From: Chloroflexota bacterium
GTDB lineage: Bacteria; Chloroflexota; Anaerolineae; Anaerolineales; UBA11579
Length of the DNA stretch: 64,000 nt
Assembly: GCA_013112575.1 (NCBI GenBank)
Contig: JABFGG010000021.1
Span: 18,101-82,100, forward strand
Reading direction: 5' to 3'
Below are positions 8,828 through 17,216 of this stretch, one piece after another. The translations under genes and the position numbers were made by a program. The notes beneath the pieces are model-generated. The model had not been told where the DNA came from, did no database searches, and saw only the letters and a program-made list of their open reading frames with translations. The number at the start of each line of letters is the position of its first letter. Position 1 is the stretch's first letter.

Positions 8828-10318
8828 ATGCAATATTCACGTTCCTCTGGCATCCTTTTGCATCCCACCAGCCTGGCCAGTGCTTATGGTATCGGTGACC
8901 TGGGCCCCGAAGCTTATCGCTTTGTTGATTTCTTGAAACGAAGCGGTACGGGTTTGTGGCAAATGCTGCCGCTTAATCCCACCGGCTACGGAGATTCCCC
9001 CTACCAGTCCTTTTCGGCTTTTGCTGGCAACCACTACCTCATCAGCCCGGAATTATTGATCGAAGATGGTTTGCTGGTACAGGAGGACTTGGCCGATTTG
9101 CCCAACTATCCTCCTGACCGTATATCTTTTGGCGATCTGATCCCCTGGAAAATGAAGATTTTGAAAGCGGCCAACCAACGCTTCTTAGACTCCAGTATCT
9201 TTCAAAGAGAAGTTGAGACTTTCAAGCAAGGAAATGAAGGGTGGCTTAGTGATTACGCCCTCTTCATGGCACTCAAAGATGCACATGGTGGTATACCTTG
9301 GACGGACTGGGAGCAGCCTTTACGCGAGAGGGAAAGCACAGCTCTGGAAGAAGCCAGAGCCACCCATGCGGAAACGATTGCTGCGCATGAATTCTGGCAG
9401 TTCATCTTTTTCCGCCAATGGGAACAGTTGCACCAGTACGCCAAAGACAACGATGTCAAAATGATCGGTGACATTCCCATCTACGTGGCGCACGACAGCG
9501 CCGATGTATGGGCCCACCCCGATATGTACTACCTTGATGAGGCAGGGCAACCAACAATGGTTGCCGGTGTGCCGCCGGATTATTTTTCGCCCACAGGACA
9601 GTTGTGGGGCAACCCCATCTATCGTTGGGATAAACATGCCGAAACAGGTTATGCCTGGTGGATCAAGCGTTTCCGTGCTTCATTGGAACTGGTTGAAATT
9701 GTGCGTCTCGACCACTTTCGCGGTTTTGCAGGGTATTGGGCCGTGCCCGGTGAAGCTGAAACTGCAGAAGGTGGGGAATGGATTCCCGGTCCTGGAGCGC
9801 ATTTTTTTGAGGCTATCAAAGAAGCCTTGGGTGGCCTGCCGATCATTGCCGAAGACCTGGGCGAGATCACGCCTGATGTGATCGAATTGCGCGACCAGTT
9901 CGACCTTCCTGGGATGAAAATCTTGCAGTTTGCCTTCGATGGTGCCGCGGACCACCCCTTTTTACCGCATACCTATCCTGAGAACAGCACGGCATATACC
10001 GGCGTGCACGATAATGAAACGATACGCGGCTGGTATTTGGGAGCGAACGAACATAATAAAGATATTGCTCGAAGATACCTTAGTGTCGATGGCAGTGACA
10101 TCGCCTGGGATATGATCCGCTCTGCCTGGAACTCGCCAGCGGTTTATGCACTGGCCCAGATGCAGGACTTGCTCGACCTCGACAATTATGCGCGTATGAA
10201 CTACCCTAGTACCCTCGGCGGTAACTGGCAGTGGCGCATGATGCCCGGTGTGCTGACCCCTGAACTGGAAAACAAATTGAGGGAGTTGAACCAGGTCACC
10301 AACCGGTTTAGCTCTTGA
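8828..10318 (+). CDS. malQ: 4-alpha-glucanotransferase (amylomaltase, GH77)
   Basis: A 496-residue protein matching the usual GH77 length (about 500). The N-terminus SSGILLHPTSLASAYGIGD is typical. Catalytic residues are visible: nucleophile Asp295 in VRLDHFRGF, acid/base Glu342 in IIAEDLGEITPDV and stabilising Asp395 in GVHDNETIRGW. The enzyme disproportionates malto-oligosaccharides by transferring glucan chains. Together with the GH13 enzyme and GlgA upstream it points to turnover of storage glycogen. A bidirectional terminator follows. No Shine-Dalgarno site is obvious before the ATG. Confidence 0.95.
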   Translation: MQYSRSSGILLHPTSLASAYGIGDLGPEAYRFVDFLKRSGTGLWQMLPLNPTGYGDSPYQSFSAFAGNHYLISPELLIEDGLLVQEDLADLPNYPPDRISFGDLIPWKMKILKAANQRFLDSSIFQREVETFKQGNEGWLSDYALFMALKDAHGGIPWTDWEQPLRERESTALEEARATHAETIAAHEFWQFIFFRQWEQLHQYAKDNDVKMIGDIPIYVAHDSADVWAHPDMYYLDEAGQPTMVAGVPPDYFSPTGQLWGNPIYRWDKHAETGYAWWIKRFRASLELVEIVRLDHFRGFAGYWAVPGEAETAEGGEWIPGPGAHFFEAIKEALGGLPIIAEDLGEITPDVIELRDQFDLPGMKILQFAFDGAADHPFLPHTYPENSTAYTGVHDNETIRGWYLGANEHNKDIARRYLSVDGSDIAWDMIRSAWNSPAVYALAQMQDLLDLDNYARMNYPSTLGGNWQWRMMPGVLTPELENKLRELNQVTNRFSS

Positions 10319-10331
10319 GTGCTTAAATGAA

Positions 10332-10359
10332 AAACGGACGGCCATTTGGCCGCCCGTTT
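10332..10359. terminator. Bidirectional terminator between malQ and the zinc-ribbon gene
   Basis: AAACGGACGGCC, loop ATTT and GGCCGCCCGTTT form a 12-bp stem with one mismatch; A and T runs on both sides serve both converging genes. Confidence 0.85.
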
Positions 10360-10366
10360 GCATTTA

Positions 10367-10576
10367 CTACTTTTTCTCTTCCGCCTTTTCACCCGGTTTC
10401 CAGGTGGGCGCCCAGCGCTTGATCTGCTTTTGCGAAACTTTATTAGTCTTGCGGCAGCGTGGGCAATGTAAGTTGTAGTGATTGTGACCTTCATCGTGCA
10501 TCTCATCCAGCGCAGCGTGGACGATTTCACGGTTCAGGTTGATGGGGGTGTTGCAGAAGGTGCAACGAATATTCAT
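10367..10576 (-). CDS. Small zinc-ribbon protein
   Basis: A 69-residue protein with two CxxC pairs: IRCTFCNT near the N-terminus and LHCPRCRKTNKV after a His-rich spacer (DEMHDEGHNHYNLH). This is a four-cysteine zinc ribbon followed by a basic tail rich in Lys and Trp. AAGGAG lies a few nt upstream of the ATG. Such proteins occur as single-copy orphans in Chloroflexota; RNA or DNA binding is a guess. It converges on malQ and shares its terminator. Confidence 0.7.
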   Translation of the reverse strand: MNIRCTFCNTPINLNREIVHAALDEMHDEGHNHYNLHCPRCRKTNKVSQKQIKRWAPTWKPGEKAEEKK

Positions 10577-10749
10577 GATGTACTCCTTTTGAAGCGGCCA
10601 ATTGCTGCTGTTTCATGATTACAATAAGCTTTGGCCGTGAGCATTGTACTCAAAACAGGTTGAGTATAGCATGCTTCAAATTACTGATGCGCTTTCCAAT
10701 GTTATTCTTATGAGGTGAAAGCAAAAACTTCAAAAACCAGGAAGTGCCC

Positions 10750-11772
10750 ATGAACTGGACCTCACCCGACCACTGGACCAAGATCACAGCCATAGATGCC
10801 CACACGGCGGGCGAACCCTTGCGCATCATCACCAGCGGTTTCCCTGAGTTGCCTGGTGATACTATCCTTGCCAAACGCCAATATGCCAAGGAACATCACG
10901 ATGGTCTACGACGGGCCTTGATGTGGGAACCGCGCGGACATGCAGATATGTATGGTTGCATCTTCACCGAGCCAGTCACTGAGGATGGGGATATGGGAGT
11001 ACTCTTCCTGCACAATGAAGGCTTCAGTACCATGTGCGGACACGGCATCATCGGCATGGTCAAGGTGGGTGTGGAAACTGGCCTGCTACCCAAGCGCGGG
11101 CCGTTAACGGAAATCAAGATCGATACCCCCGCCGGACGCGTCACAGCCACGGCGCATATGCAGGGGGAGATTGTTGAGAAGGTTTCCTTCCTGAATGTGC
11201 CTTCGTTCGTGCTGGAAAAGGGCCTCAGTGTGGAGGTGGAAGGCTTGGGAGAAGTGCGTTACTCGATTGCCTTTGGTGGCGCTTTTTATGCCTTTGTGGA
11301 TGCTGACGCTGTGGCTGTAGATGTCTACTCTCAAAAACAGGCTCCCATAGCGGAAGTGGGTATGCGTATAAAACGCGCCGTGATGGATTCCTACGTCATT
11401 CAGCACCCCCATGGCGACCCGGACCTGAATTTCCTCTACGGCACTATCTTCGTGAAGATGCTGGGGGATGGCGTACATTCACGCAACGTCTGCATCTTTG
11501 CAGAGGGTGAGGTTGACCGCTGCCCTACGGGTACCGGGGTGAGTGCCCGCGCCGCTATCCATCATGCTGCGGGAGAACTGGGCCTGAATGAACGCGTCAC
11601 CATCGAAAGCCTGATCGGGACGGCTTTTGACGTTCAGGTGGTTGAAGAAACTATGGTTGGAAACCTGCCTGCGGTCATTCCCGAGGTGACCGGCACGGCG
11701 TACATCACAGGCATAAACACGCTTTTGATAGATCCCGACGACCCCTTGCGGGACGGGTTTATACTGCGCTAA
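10750..11772 (+). CDS. Proline racemase family enzyme, probably trans-3-hydroxy-L-proline dehydratase
   Basis: A 340-residue proline-racemase fold protein (TAIDAHTAGEPLRI, STMCGHGIIGM, RCPTGTGVSARAA). In racemases and 4-hydroxyproline epimerases two cysteines act as acid/base pair. Here the first is present (Cys96 in MCGHG) but the second position is Thr260 (PTG instead of PCG). From family knowledge, Cys/Thr pairs mark trans-3-hydroxy-L-proline dehydratases, which make delta-1-pyrroline-2-carboxylate. I chose ATG 10750, with AGGA 7 nt upstream; an in-frame GTG six bases earlier is less likely. The gene stands alone, so other hydroxyproline catabolic genes are not in view. Confidence 0.8.
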   Translation: MNWTSPDHWTKITAIDAHTAGEPLRIITSGFPELPGDTILAKRQYAKEHHDGLRRALMWEPRGHADMYGCIFTEPVTEDGDMGVLFLHNEGFSTMCGHGIIGMVKVGVETGLLPKRGPLTEIKIDTPAGRVTATAHMQGEIVEKVSFLNVPSFVLEKGLSVEVEGLGEVRYSIAFGGAFYAFVDADAVAVDVYSQKQAPIAEVGMRIKRAVMDSYVIQHPHGDPDLNFLYGTIFVKMLGDGVHSRNVCIFAEGEVDRCPTGTGVSARAAIHHAAGELGLNERVTIESLIGTAFDVQVVEETMVGNLPAVIPEVTGTAYITGINTLLIDPDDPLRDGFILR

Positions 11773-11805
11773 GTATGTGTTTTTTGCGGGTGATTTGTGC
11801 ATTTC

Positions 11806-11834
11806 TTGACAAAGCCCAACTGCCCGACTACAAT
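11806..11834 (+). promoter_or_regulatory. Sigma70-type promoter of the superoxide dismutase gene
   Basis: Consensus -35 TTGACA (11806-11811), a 17-nt spacer and -10 TACAAT (11829-11834). The resulting leader is about 70 nt and ends in a clear ribosome site (TAGGAGA). This is one of the closest matches to consensus in the window, consistent with a highly expressed gene. Confidence 0.8.
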
Positions 11835-11909
11835 CAAACCCGCACAACTAATTTCGTCTTTTTGCGTCCCAGACGCATTTTCACCAACCAACTTAGATAG
11901 GAGACCATA

Positions 11910-12518
11910 ATGGCATTTGAACTACCTGCCCTGCCGTATGCCCATGATGCATTAGAACCACATATCGATGCCCGCACCATGGAGATCCATCATGGCAAAC
12001 ACCACCAGGCTTATACCAACAACCTCAACGCGGCCATCGAGAAACACCCCGAGCTGGCCGATAAGTCTGCCGACGACCTTGTCAAAGACCTGAGCAGCCT
12101 TCCCGAAGATATCCGCACCGCTGTGCGCAACAATGGCGGCGGCTTTGTGAACCATCGCGATTTCTGGACAGCCATGTCACCCGATGGCGGCGGCGAACCC
12201 AGCGGCGCGCTGGCCGATGCCATCAATGCTGCCTTTGGCGATTTTGCCAGTTTCAAAGATGCTTTCAGCAAAGCCGGTGGCGGCCAATTTGGCAGCGGCT
12301 GGGGCTGGCTGGTCAAAAAGAGCGACGGCAGTGTGGCTGTGACTGGGACCGCCAACCAGGATAACCCCATGTCGGATGGCGATACACCTTTACTGGGTGT
12401 GGATGTGTGGGAACACGCCTATTATTTGAACTACCAGAACCGCCGCCCCGACTACATTGCAGCCTTCTTCAACGTGGTTAACTGGGATGAAGTTGGCCGC
12501 CGATTTGATGCCAGTTAG
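11910..12518 (+). CDS. Superoxide dismutase (Fe/Mn family)
   Basis: A 202-residue enzyme of normal length that disproportionates superoxide to oxygen and peroxide in the cytoplasm. The first metal His is His27 in [12 protein letters not shown]; later ligands are in FVNHRDFWT and [31 protein letters not shown] is the family core. The GGGQFGSGW type and surrounding residues do not separate Fe from Mn use with confidence. TAGGAGA precedes the ATG. The presence of this gene next to a ferredoxin suggests an organism that meets oxygen. Confidence 0.95.
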   Translation: MAFELPALPYAHDALEPHIDARTMEIHHGKHHQAYTNNLNAAIEKHPELADKSADDLVKDLSSLPEDIRTAVRNNGGGFVNHRDFWTAMSPDGGGEPSGALADAINAAFGDFASFKDAFSKAGGGQFGSGWGWLVKKSDGSVAVTGTANQDNPMSDGDTPLLGVDVWEHAYYLNYQNRRPDYIAAFFNVVNWDEVGRRFDAS

Positions 12519-12520
12519 CG

Positions 12521-12526
12521 TATAAT
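12521..12526 (+). promoter_or_regulatory. -10 box of the ferredoxin gene
   Basis: TATAAT sits within a GCGTATAATACGC palindrome right after the superoxide dismutase stop and about 28 nt before the ferredoxin ATG. A convincing -35 is not seen at the normal distance. Confidence 0.4.
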
Positions 12527-12553
12527 ACGCACAAATCACGGAGGATTTGATAC

Positions 12554-12985
12554 ATGACTCACATCATCACAAGTTTGTGTTTGCGCGACGGTGGTTGCGT
12601 GGACGTCTGCCCGGTAGAGTGTATCGTTCCGGGTAAACCCCAGGAGCAATGGCCCTGGTACTACATTGACCCCGATACCTGCATTGATTGCGGCGCATGC
12701 ATCCCCGAATGCCCCTACGAGGCCATCTTCACAGAAGATGAAACCCCGGATGCATATGAAGCCACTGGTGGCGAATATCAGAGCATGCCTGCTGGTACTG
12801 CTGGTTTTGAGACTGCTTACGCAGGCGAAGACCATCACGGTCGTGAAGTCCAGTTGGCCTCCACCAAGGTTTTGGAAGCCGGCGAAGTTGTTGACTTGAC
12901 TGCTGATATCAAGCCCAACTACGACTTCTTCGAAGGTGATGCCCCTGGTTATTGGGACGGCTGGACGGATTTCGTCAATCCCTAG
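12554..12985 (+). CDS. Two-cluster ferredoxin with long C-terminal extension
   Basis: A 143-residue protein. Eight cysteines lie in the first 53 residues: Cys9, Cys15, Cys19 and Cys23 (SLCLRDGGCVDVCPVEC), then Cys43, Cys46, Cys49 and Cys53 (DTCIDCGACIPECP). The second group is a classic CxxCxxCxxxCP site for a [4Fe-4S] cluster. The first has CxxxxxCxxxC spacing like seven-iron ferredoxins, so the first cluster may be [3Fe-4S] or [4Fe-4S]. The remaining 90 residues are acidic and of unknown role. GGAGGA precedes the ATG. It probably serves as a general low-potential electron carrier. Confidence 0.85.
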   Translation: MTHIITSLCLRDGGCVDVCPVECIVPGKPQEQWPWYYIDPDTCIDCGACIPECPYEAIFTEDETPDAYEATGGEYQSMPAGTAGFETAYAGEDHHGREVQLASTKVLEAGEVVDLTADIKPNYDFFEGDAPGYWDGWTDFVNP

Positions 12986-13006
12986 CCTATAGACACTATA
13001 CTGAAG

Positions 13007-13036
13007 AAAAGAGGAAGCCATTTAGCTTCCTCTTTT
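13007..13036 (+). terminator. Terminator after ferredoxin
   Basis: AAAAGAGGAAGC, loop CATTTA, GCTTCCTCTTTT: a perfect 12-bp stem ending in a T run. Confidence 0.9.
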
Positions 13037-13162
13037 TGTTGTCTCATGGACAATCATCCAGGGATATTGAGGACATCTGCACCTTTTATTACCTTGATAA
13101 ATCCGCTATCTTCAATATATAAGCAGTTTTGCCTGGATGGATTTTAGCGTTTAGGAGTTCTC

Positions 13163-14035
13163 ATGCAAGACCTTACCCAACAATTTCTTGAGCTAGTGCG
13201 TTTGGCAGCTACCAGCTTGCCCCCCGATGTTGAAAAAGCTCTGGGGGAAGCCGTGGAGCGCGAGGAAGAAGGTTCCGCTGCCAAAGGCGCTCTGGACACG
13301 ATCCTGACCAATGTTGAGATGGCGCGCGAGAATGCCACCCCCATTTGCCAGGATACCGGCACACCCATCTTTTACGTGCATTATCCTGAAGGCTGGAGCA
13401 CACGCAAGCTCAAGCAACAGATTCGTGATGCGGTGGTCGAAGCGACTAAAAAATCTTATCTGCGGCCCAATGCAGTTGATTCAATTACCGGGACGAACAC
13501 AGGCGATAACCTCGGGGATGAACACTATCCCACTATCCATTTTGAAGAGGTGGATGGCGATACGTTGACCGTTGAGTTGATGCTCAAAGGGGGCGGCTGT
13601 GAGAATGTGGGCGCGCAGTACAAATTGCCAGATGCAAAATTGGGCGCAGGGCGTGACCTGGAAGGTGTTCGCAGGGCGGCGCTGGATGCCGTGTACCAGG
13701 CACAGGGTAAAGGCTGCGCACCGGGCATCCTGGGTATTGCTGTAGGCGGTGACCGTGGCTCTTCTTTCCTGGCATCCAAAGAGGCTTTGCTGCGTACGAT
13801 TGACGACAACAACCCTAATCCCCAATTGGATGAGCTGGAAAAGACCATCACCAAGGAAGCCAACCAATTGGGCATCGGGCCGATGGGCTTTGGCGGCCAG
13901 ACAACCGTGATCGATACCAAGATCAAAGCCGCACACCGTTTACCGGCCAGTTATTTTGTGTCGGTGTCTTACATGTGTTGGGCTTATCGCCGCCGCAAGA
14001 TGACTATTAACGGTGATGAAGTCATTTACGCTTGA
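13163..14035 (+). CDS. Class I fumarate hydratase, alpha subunit (or related tartrate/fumarate hydro-lyase)
   Basis: A 290-residue protein of the Fe-S fumarase N-terminal family. It carries PICQDTGTPIFYV with the conserved Cys, a second Cys in LMLKGGGCENVG and a third in AQGKGCAPGILGIAVGGDRG, the three ligands expected for the oxygen-sensitive [4Fe-4S] cluster. The beta subunit begins 10 nt downstream, so the enzyme is of the two-subunit type found in anaerobes and archaea. It hydrates fumarate to malate in the TCA cycle; the closely related L-tartrate dehydratase cannot be excluded. AGGAG lies upstream of the ATG. Confidence 0.9.
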   Translation: MQDLTQQFLELVRLAATSLPPDVEKALGEAVEREEEGSAAKGALDTILTNVEMARENATPICQDTGTPIFYVHYPEGWSTRKLKQQIRDAVVEATKKSYLRPNAVDSITGTNTGDNLGDEHYPTIHFEEVDGDTLTVELMLKGGGCENVGAQYKLPDAKLGAGRDLEGVRRAALDAVYQAQGKGCAPGILGIAVGGDRGSSFLASKEALLRTIDDNNPNPQLDELEKTITKEANQLGIGPMGFGGQTTVIDTKIKAAHRLPASYFVSVSYMCWAYRRRKMTINGDEVIYA

Positions 14036-14045
14036 GGAGGATAAG

Positions 14046-14669
14046 ATGATTAAATTAACTACCCCTATTGCAGACGATCAAATCCGCGCCCTCAAGGTCG
14101 GTGATACGGTTTCTCTGAATGGCACCATTCTGACTGGCCGCGATGCGGTGCACAAATGGATGATCGACATCTTTATTGAAAAGAACTATGCTCCAGAGGG
14201 GGATGACCAGGAAGTTTATGAGTCCATCAAGCCCATGCTGGAGGGTGGCGTGATCTATCATTGCGGGCCGGTAGTATCAGGTTTAGATACAGGTGATTAC
14301 AAGTTCGTGGCCGCCGGACCGACCACCAGTATCCGCGAAGAACCCTACCAGGGCCGTGTGATGGAGCACTTCAACATCAAGGGCGTGATCGGCAAAGGTG
14401 GCATGGGACCCAAGACGCTGGCGGCCTGCCAGGAAAACCCCGGTGTGTATCTGCATGCCATTGGTGGGGCAGCTTCGCTGATCGCTCAATCGGTCAAACA
14501 GGTTACTGGCGTGTACAAGTTGGACTTTGGTGTGCCTGAGGCTATCTGGGTCCTGGAGGTTGAGGACTTTCCGGTGGTCGTGACGATGGACAGTCACGGT
14601 AACAGCCTGCATGATGAGATCGAAAGCCGTTCACAGGAAGTCTTGGAAGAATTGCTCGCCAAAGCTTGA
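14046..14669 (+). CDS. Class I fumarate hydratase, beta subunit
   Basis: A 207-residue protein matching the C-terminal domain of class I fumarases: LKVGDTVSLNGTILTGRDAVHK, YHCGPVV, AAGPTTSIREEPYQ and VIGKGGMGPKT. The ATG at 14046 follows GAGGAGG at ideal distance, better than an upstream ATG at 14013 inside the alpha gene. It forms the active enzyme with the alpha subunit encoded just before. Both genes end at a strong terminator. Confidence 0.9.
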   Translation: MIKLTTPIADDQIRALKVGDTVSLNGTILTGRDAVHKWMIDIFIEKNYAPEGDDQEVYESIKPMLEGGVIYHCGPVVSGLDTGDYKFVAAGPTTSIREEPYQGRVMEHFNIKGVIGKGGMGPKTLAACQENPGVYLHAIGGAASLIAQSVKQVTGVYKLDFGVPEAIWVLEVEDFPVVVTMDSHGNSLHDEIESRSQEVLEELLAKA

Positions 14670-14695
14670 CCCATACCAATACACCGCGATAACAT

Positions 14696-14721
14696 AGCCG
14701 CTGGATTAGCCAGCGGCTTTT
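14696..14721 (+). terminator. Terminator after the class I fumarase genes
   Basis: AGCCGCTGG, loop ATTAG, CCAGCGGCT followed by TTT: perfect 9-bp stem. Confidence 0.85.
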
Positions 14722-14769
14722 CCTTATTAAATCGAACCCATTAGAAGGAAATTATTGGAGGCCCCTCCC

Positions 14770-16209
14770 GTGACCAACCCTGCAACCCGCACAGAAAAAG
14801 ATTCCCTCGGTGATGTCCAGGTCCCTGCCGACGCCCTTTATGGCGCGCAAACCCAGCGTGCTGTGCTCAATTTCCCTGTTTCCGGCCTTAAACCCTGGCG
14901 CGCCTTCATTTGGAGCATAGCCGCCATCAAACGCGCTGCTGCCGATGTCAATGGTGGGCTGGGCTTGCTTGATGCAGATAAGGCGGAAGCGATTGCTAAA
15001 GCGGGGGAAGAGGTAATGGAGGGTAAATGGGATGAAAACTTTGTGGTTGATCCCTTCCAGGCCGGGGCAGGCACCAGCCATAACATGAACACCAACGAGG
15101 TCATGGCCAACCGCGCAACCCAGATCCTTGGCGGTGAGATTGGCAATTACATCGCTCACCCCAACGACCATGTCAACATGGCCCAGTCCACAAATGACAC
15201 CATTCCCACAGCTATTCGTTTGGGCTGCTTGTGGCGGCTGGATGAGTTGCTGGGAGTAGTCACTGGTCTGGCAGATGCCCTGGATGATAAAGCCAAAGAG
15301 TTTGATGATGTCGTCAAATCGGGTCGTACCCATTTGCAGGATGCTGTCCCTGTGCGATTGGGGCAGGAGTTTGGTGGTTACGCTAAAGCGGTGCGCCGCG
15401 ATGGTGAGCGTATCCAGCGCGCCGCTGAGGGTTTGCGCCGTTTAGGCATCGGTGGCACGGCCACCGGTACGGGCTTGAACGCCCATCCTGAATATCACGA
15501 GCGCATGGTCAAGCGACTCGGTGAGATCACGGGCCTGGAACTGCAAACTTCGGATAACTTATTTGAAAGCATGCAATCATTGGCAGACGCGGCTGATTTC
15601 TCAGCATCCATCCGCACGTTGGCGATTACAGTAACGCGCATCGCCAACGACATTCGTCTATTGTCTTCTGGGCCATCCACCGGCCTGGCTGAGATCCAGT
15701 TGCCTGCCGTGCAGCCGGGTTCCAGCATAATGCCCGGCAAGGTCAACCCCGTGCTGGCCGAGATGACCAATCAGGCCATGTTCCACGTGCAGGGTTGTGA
15801 TTTAGCTGTATCCTTGTCGGCGCAGGCGGGACAGCTTGAACTTAATGTGATGATGCCTGTCATCGCCCACAACCTTTTTGAGATGATGCAGGTCATGATT
15901 GGCACTTTGCGGGCCTTTACGGAAAAATGCATTGTGGGTATCACCGCCAACAAAGACAAGGCGGAGGGCTGGCTATCCAGGAACGCCATTGTCGTGACGG
16001 CCCTCAACCCGGTGATCGGTTACCAGGCTGGCGCTGAGATGGTCAAACAGGCCATCAAGGAAGACCGCACGGTTGGCGAAGTTACTGTGGAAAAAGCACA
16101 GGCCGGTGAACTAAAGCACGTTAGCGAAGACCGCCAGGTAAGCCCTGAAGAGATCGAAGCGGCCCTCAGCGACCTGCGTAAACTGACCGAGGGTGGCATC
16201 ATTAAATAA
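14770..16209 (+). CDS. Class II fumarase / aspartate ammonia-lyase family enzyme
   Basis: A 479-residue member of the fumarase/aspartase superfamily, with the signature GSSIMPGKVNPVLAEM, the substrate motif GAGTSHNMNTNEVMANRA and SGRTHLQDAVPVRLGQEF. Diagnostic regions are mixed: HPNDHVNMAQSTNDT, NMNTNE and QAGQLELNVMMPV lean to aspartase, while GGTATGTGLNAHPEY and MPGKVNP lean to fumarase, so the choice between malate/fumarate and aspartate/fumarate chemistry is open. The GTG at 14770 is preferred because GGAGG lies 8 nt before it; a TTG at 14755 is possible. It directly follows the class I fumarase genes but has its own gap and terminators. Confidence 0.85.
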   Translation: MTNPATRTEKDSLGDVQVPADALYGAQTQRAVLNFPVSGLKPWRAFIWSIAAIKRAAADVNGGLGLLDADKAEAIAKAGEEVMEGKWDENFVVDPFQAGAGTSHNMNTNEVMANRATQILGGEIGNYIAHPNDHVNMAQSTNDTIPTAIRLGCLWRLDELLGVVTGLADALDDKAKEFDDVVKSGRTHLQDAVPVRLGQEFGGYAKAVRRDGERIQRAAEGLRRLGIGGTATGTGLNAHPEYHERMVKRLGEITGLELQTSDNLFESMQSLADAADFSASIRTLAITVTRIANDIRLLSSGPSTGLAEIQLPAVQPGSSIMPGKVNPVLAEMTNQAMFHVQGCDLAVSLSAQAGQLELNVMMPVIAHNLFEMMQVMIGTLRAFTEKCIVGITANKDKAEGWLSRNAIVVTALNPVIGYQAGAEMVKQAIKEDRTVGEVTVEKAQAGELKHVSEDRQVSPEEIEAALSDLRKLTEGGIIK

Positions 16210-16230
16210 AACCCATTCTTACACCTTTGT

Positions 16231-16269
16231 AGGGCGAATGTCTGAAGCTGTTACGACATTCGCCCTTTT
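16231..16269 (+). terminator. Terminator after the class II fumarase-family gene
   Basis: AGGGCGAATGTC and GACATTCGCCCT form a perfect 12-bp stem with a 12-nt loop, followed by TTTCTTTT. The hairpin is preceded by TGT and begins GTAGGGCG, like dispersed GTAG palindromes elsewhere in the window. Confidence 0.85.
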
Positions 16270-16273
16270 CTTT

Positions 16274-16282
16274 TGCTATAAT
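16274..16282 (+). promoter_or_regulatory. Extended -10 promoter of the V4R gene (leaderless)
   Basis: TGCTATAAT (extended -10) ends 8 nt before the ATG at 16291. Transcription would begin at or within a base or two of the start codon; no Shine-Dalgarno site is present. Confidence 0.55.
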
Positions 16283-16290
16283 TCTAGCTA

Positions 16291-16908
16291 ATGAGCGACG
16301 AATTCTTTTATCCAAACGTGTGGGGCCTCAGCATTTTGTTGGCGCTTGAAGAGATCCTCGGCAAGAATGGCGTGTCTGCCGCCCTGAACCTGGCCGGCTT
16401 AACGCATTACGTAAACAACTACCCCCCGGATAACATCAAAAAAGAATTTCCTTTTGAGGCTGTGTCCAAGCTGCAACAGGCCTTGTGGGATATGAACGGC
16501 TCGCGCGGCGCGCAGGTCTTAGCCGTGCGCAGCGGCGAATCGACCTTTACCTATTCTCTTGAGAAGTTTGGCAAGGTGCAACAGGCTGCGGCCGCAGCTA
16601 TGAAAGTCGGCACCAAGCACATGCGTATCAAGGCGGGTTTGCTTTTCTTTGCCAAATTCTTCAACGCCGTCAGCGACCAGCAGGTGCGCGTGGATGAGGA
16701 TGACACCCACTGGCTGTGGGTCATCGAACGCTGCCCTATGTGCTGGCAGCGCACAACGGATGAACCGGTTTGCCTGCTGGGCGTGGGTGTGCTTAATGCT
16801 GCTACCAAATGGGCCACCAGTGGCGACCAGTTCCGCATCAAGGCTGTACAGTGTATCGGCATGGGGGCTGAAGAAGGCATCATCAAGATCGAAAAGCCGA
16901 GTGGCTGA
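16291..16908 (+). CDS. V4R-domain protein (hydrocarbon/small-ligand binding family)
   Basis: A 205-residue protein. The C-terminal part (VIERCPMCWQRTTDEPVC, then GVLNAATKWATSGDQFRI and AVQCIGMGAEEGIIKI) follows the V4R (4-vinyl reductase-like) pattern of cysteines and glycines that binds small molecules or a metal. The N-terminal half is helical with no recognised motif. The following TfoX-type gene starts inside its last codons, so the two are translated together. The function of V4R proteins outside photosynthesis is not known; a ligand sensor is plausible. Confidence 0.6.
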   Translation: MSDEFFYPNVWGLSILLALEEILGKNGVSAALNLAGLTHYVNNYPPDNIKKEFPFEAVSKLQQALWDMNGSRGAQVLAVRSGESTFTYSLEKFGKVQQAAAAAMKVGTKHMRIKAGLLFFAKFFNAVSDQQVRVDEDDTHWLWVIERCPMCWQRTTDEPVCLLGVGVLNAATKWATSGDQFRIKAVQCIGMGAEEGIIKIEKPSG

Positions 16909-17170
16909 TCCCACCCCGATAAAACAAGTACGTAACATAGGTCCTAAAACCGCCGAATGGCTTGAAGCCATTGGTATATTTACTTTCGAAGACCTCGAAC
17001 GCCTGGGTGCCATTGAGGCTTATAAACTTTTGGTAGAACGTTACCCACACAAAGTTTCGATGAACGCCTTATGGGGTTTGCAAGGAGCGTTGATAGGTAT
17101 ACCCTGGAACGAAATCTCTCCTGTGGTGAAAGATAAATTGAAGGCTGAGTTAGAAGAATCCGGTTCGTAG
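16901..17170 (+). CDS. TfoX/Sxy C-terminal-domain protein
   Basis: An 89-residue protein starting at GTG 16901, overlapping the V4R gene by 8 nt. VRNIGPKTAEWLEAIGIFTF, then DLERLGAIEAYKLL and NALWGLQGALIGIPWNEI match the TfoX C-terminal domain, which contains a helix-hairpin-helix-like GIGPKT element and is usually fused to an N-terminal TfoX domain. Here it stands alone. A separate N-terminal-domain gene lies at 24946. In gammaproteobacteria Sxy governs competence; whether that applies here is unknown. Confidence 0.75.
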   Translation: MADPTPIKQVRNIGPKTAEWLEAIGIFTFEDLERLGAIEAYKLLVERYPHKVSMNALWGLQGALIGIPWNEISPVVKDKLKAELEESGS

Positions 17171-17194
17171 AGGCAACGCATGCGTTGCTCCTAC
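17167..17194. repeat. GTAG palindrome
   Basis: A 28-bp near-perfect palindrome: GTAGAGGCAACGCA followed by TGCGTTGCTCCTAC, with a single mismatched pair. It overlaps the stop of the TfoX-type gene and precedes the DinB-like gene. It may end transcription or be a dispersed palindromic element. Confidence 0.6.
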
Positions 17195-17216
17195 TGTGTA
17201 CGATGAAAGGTTTAAT

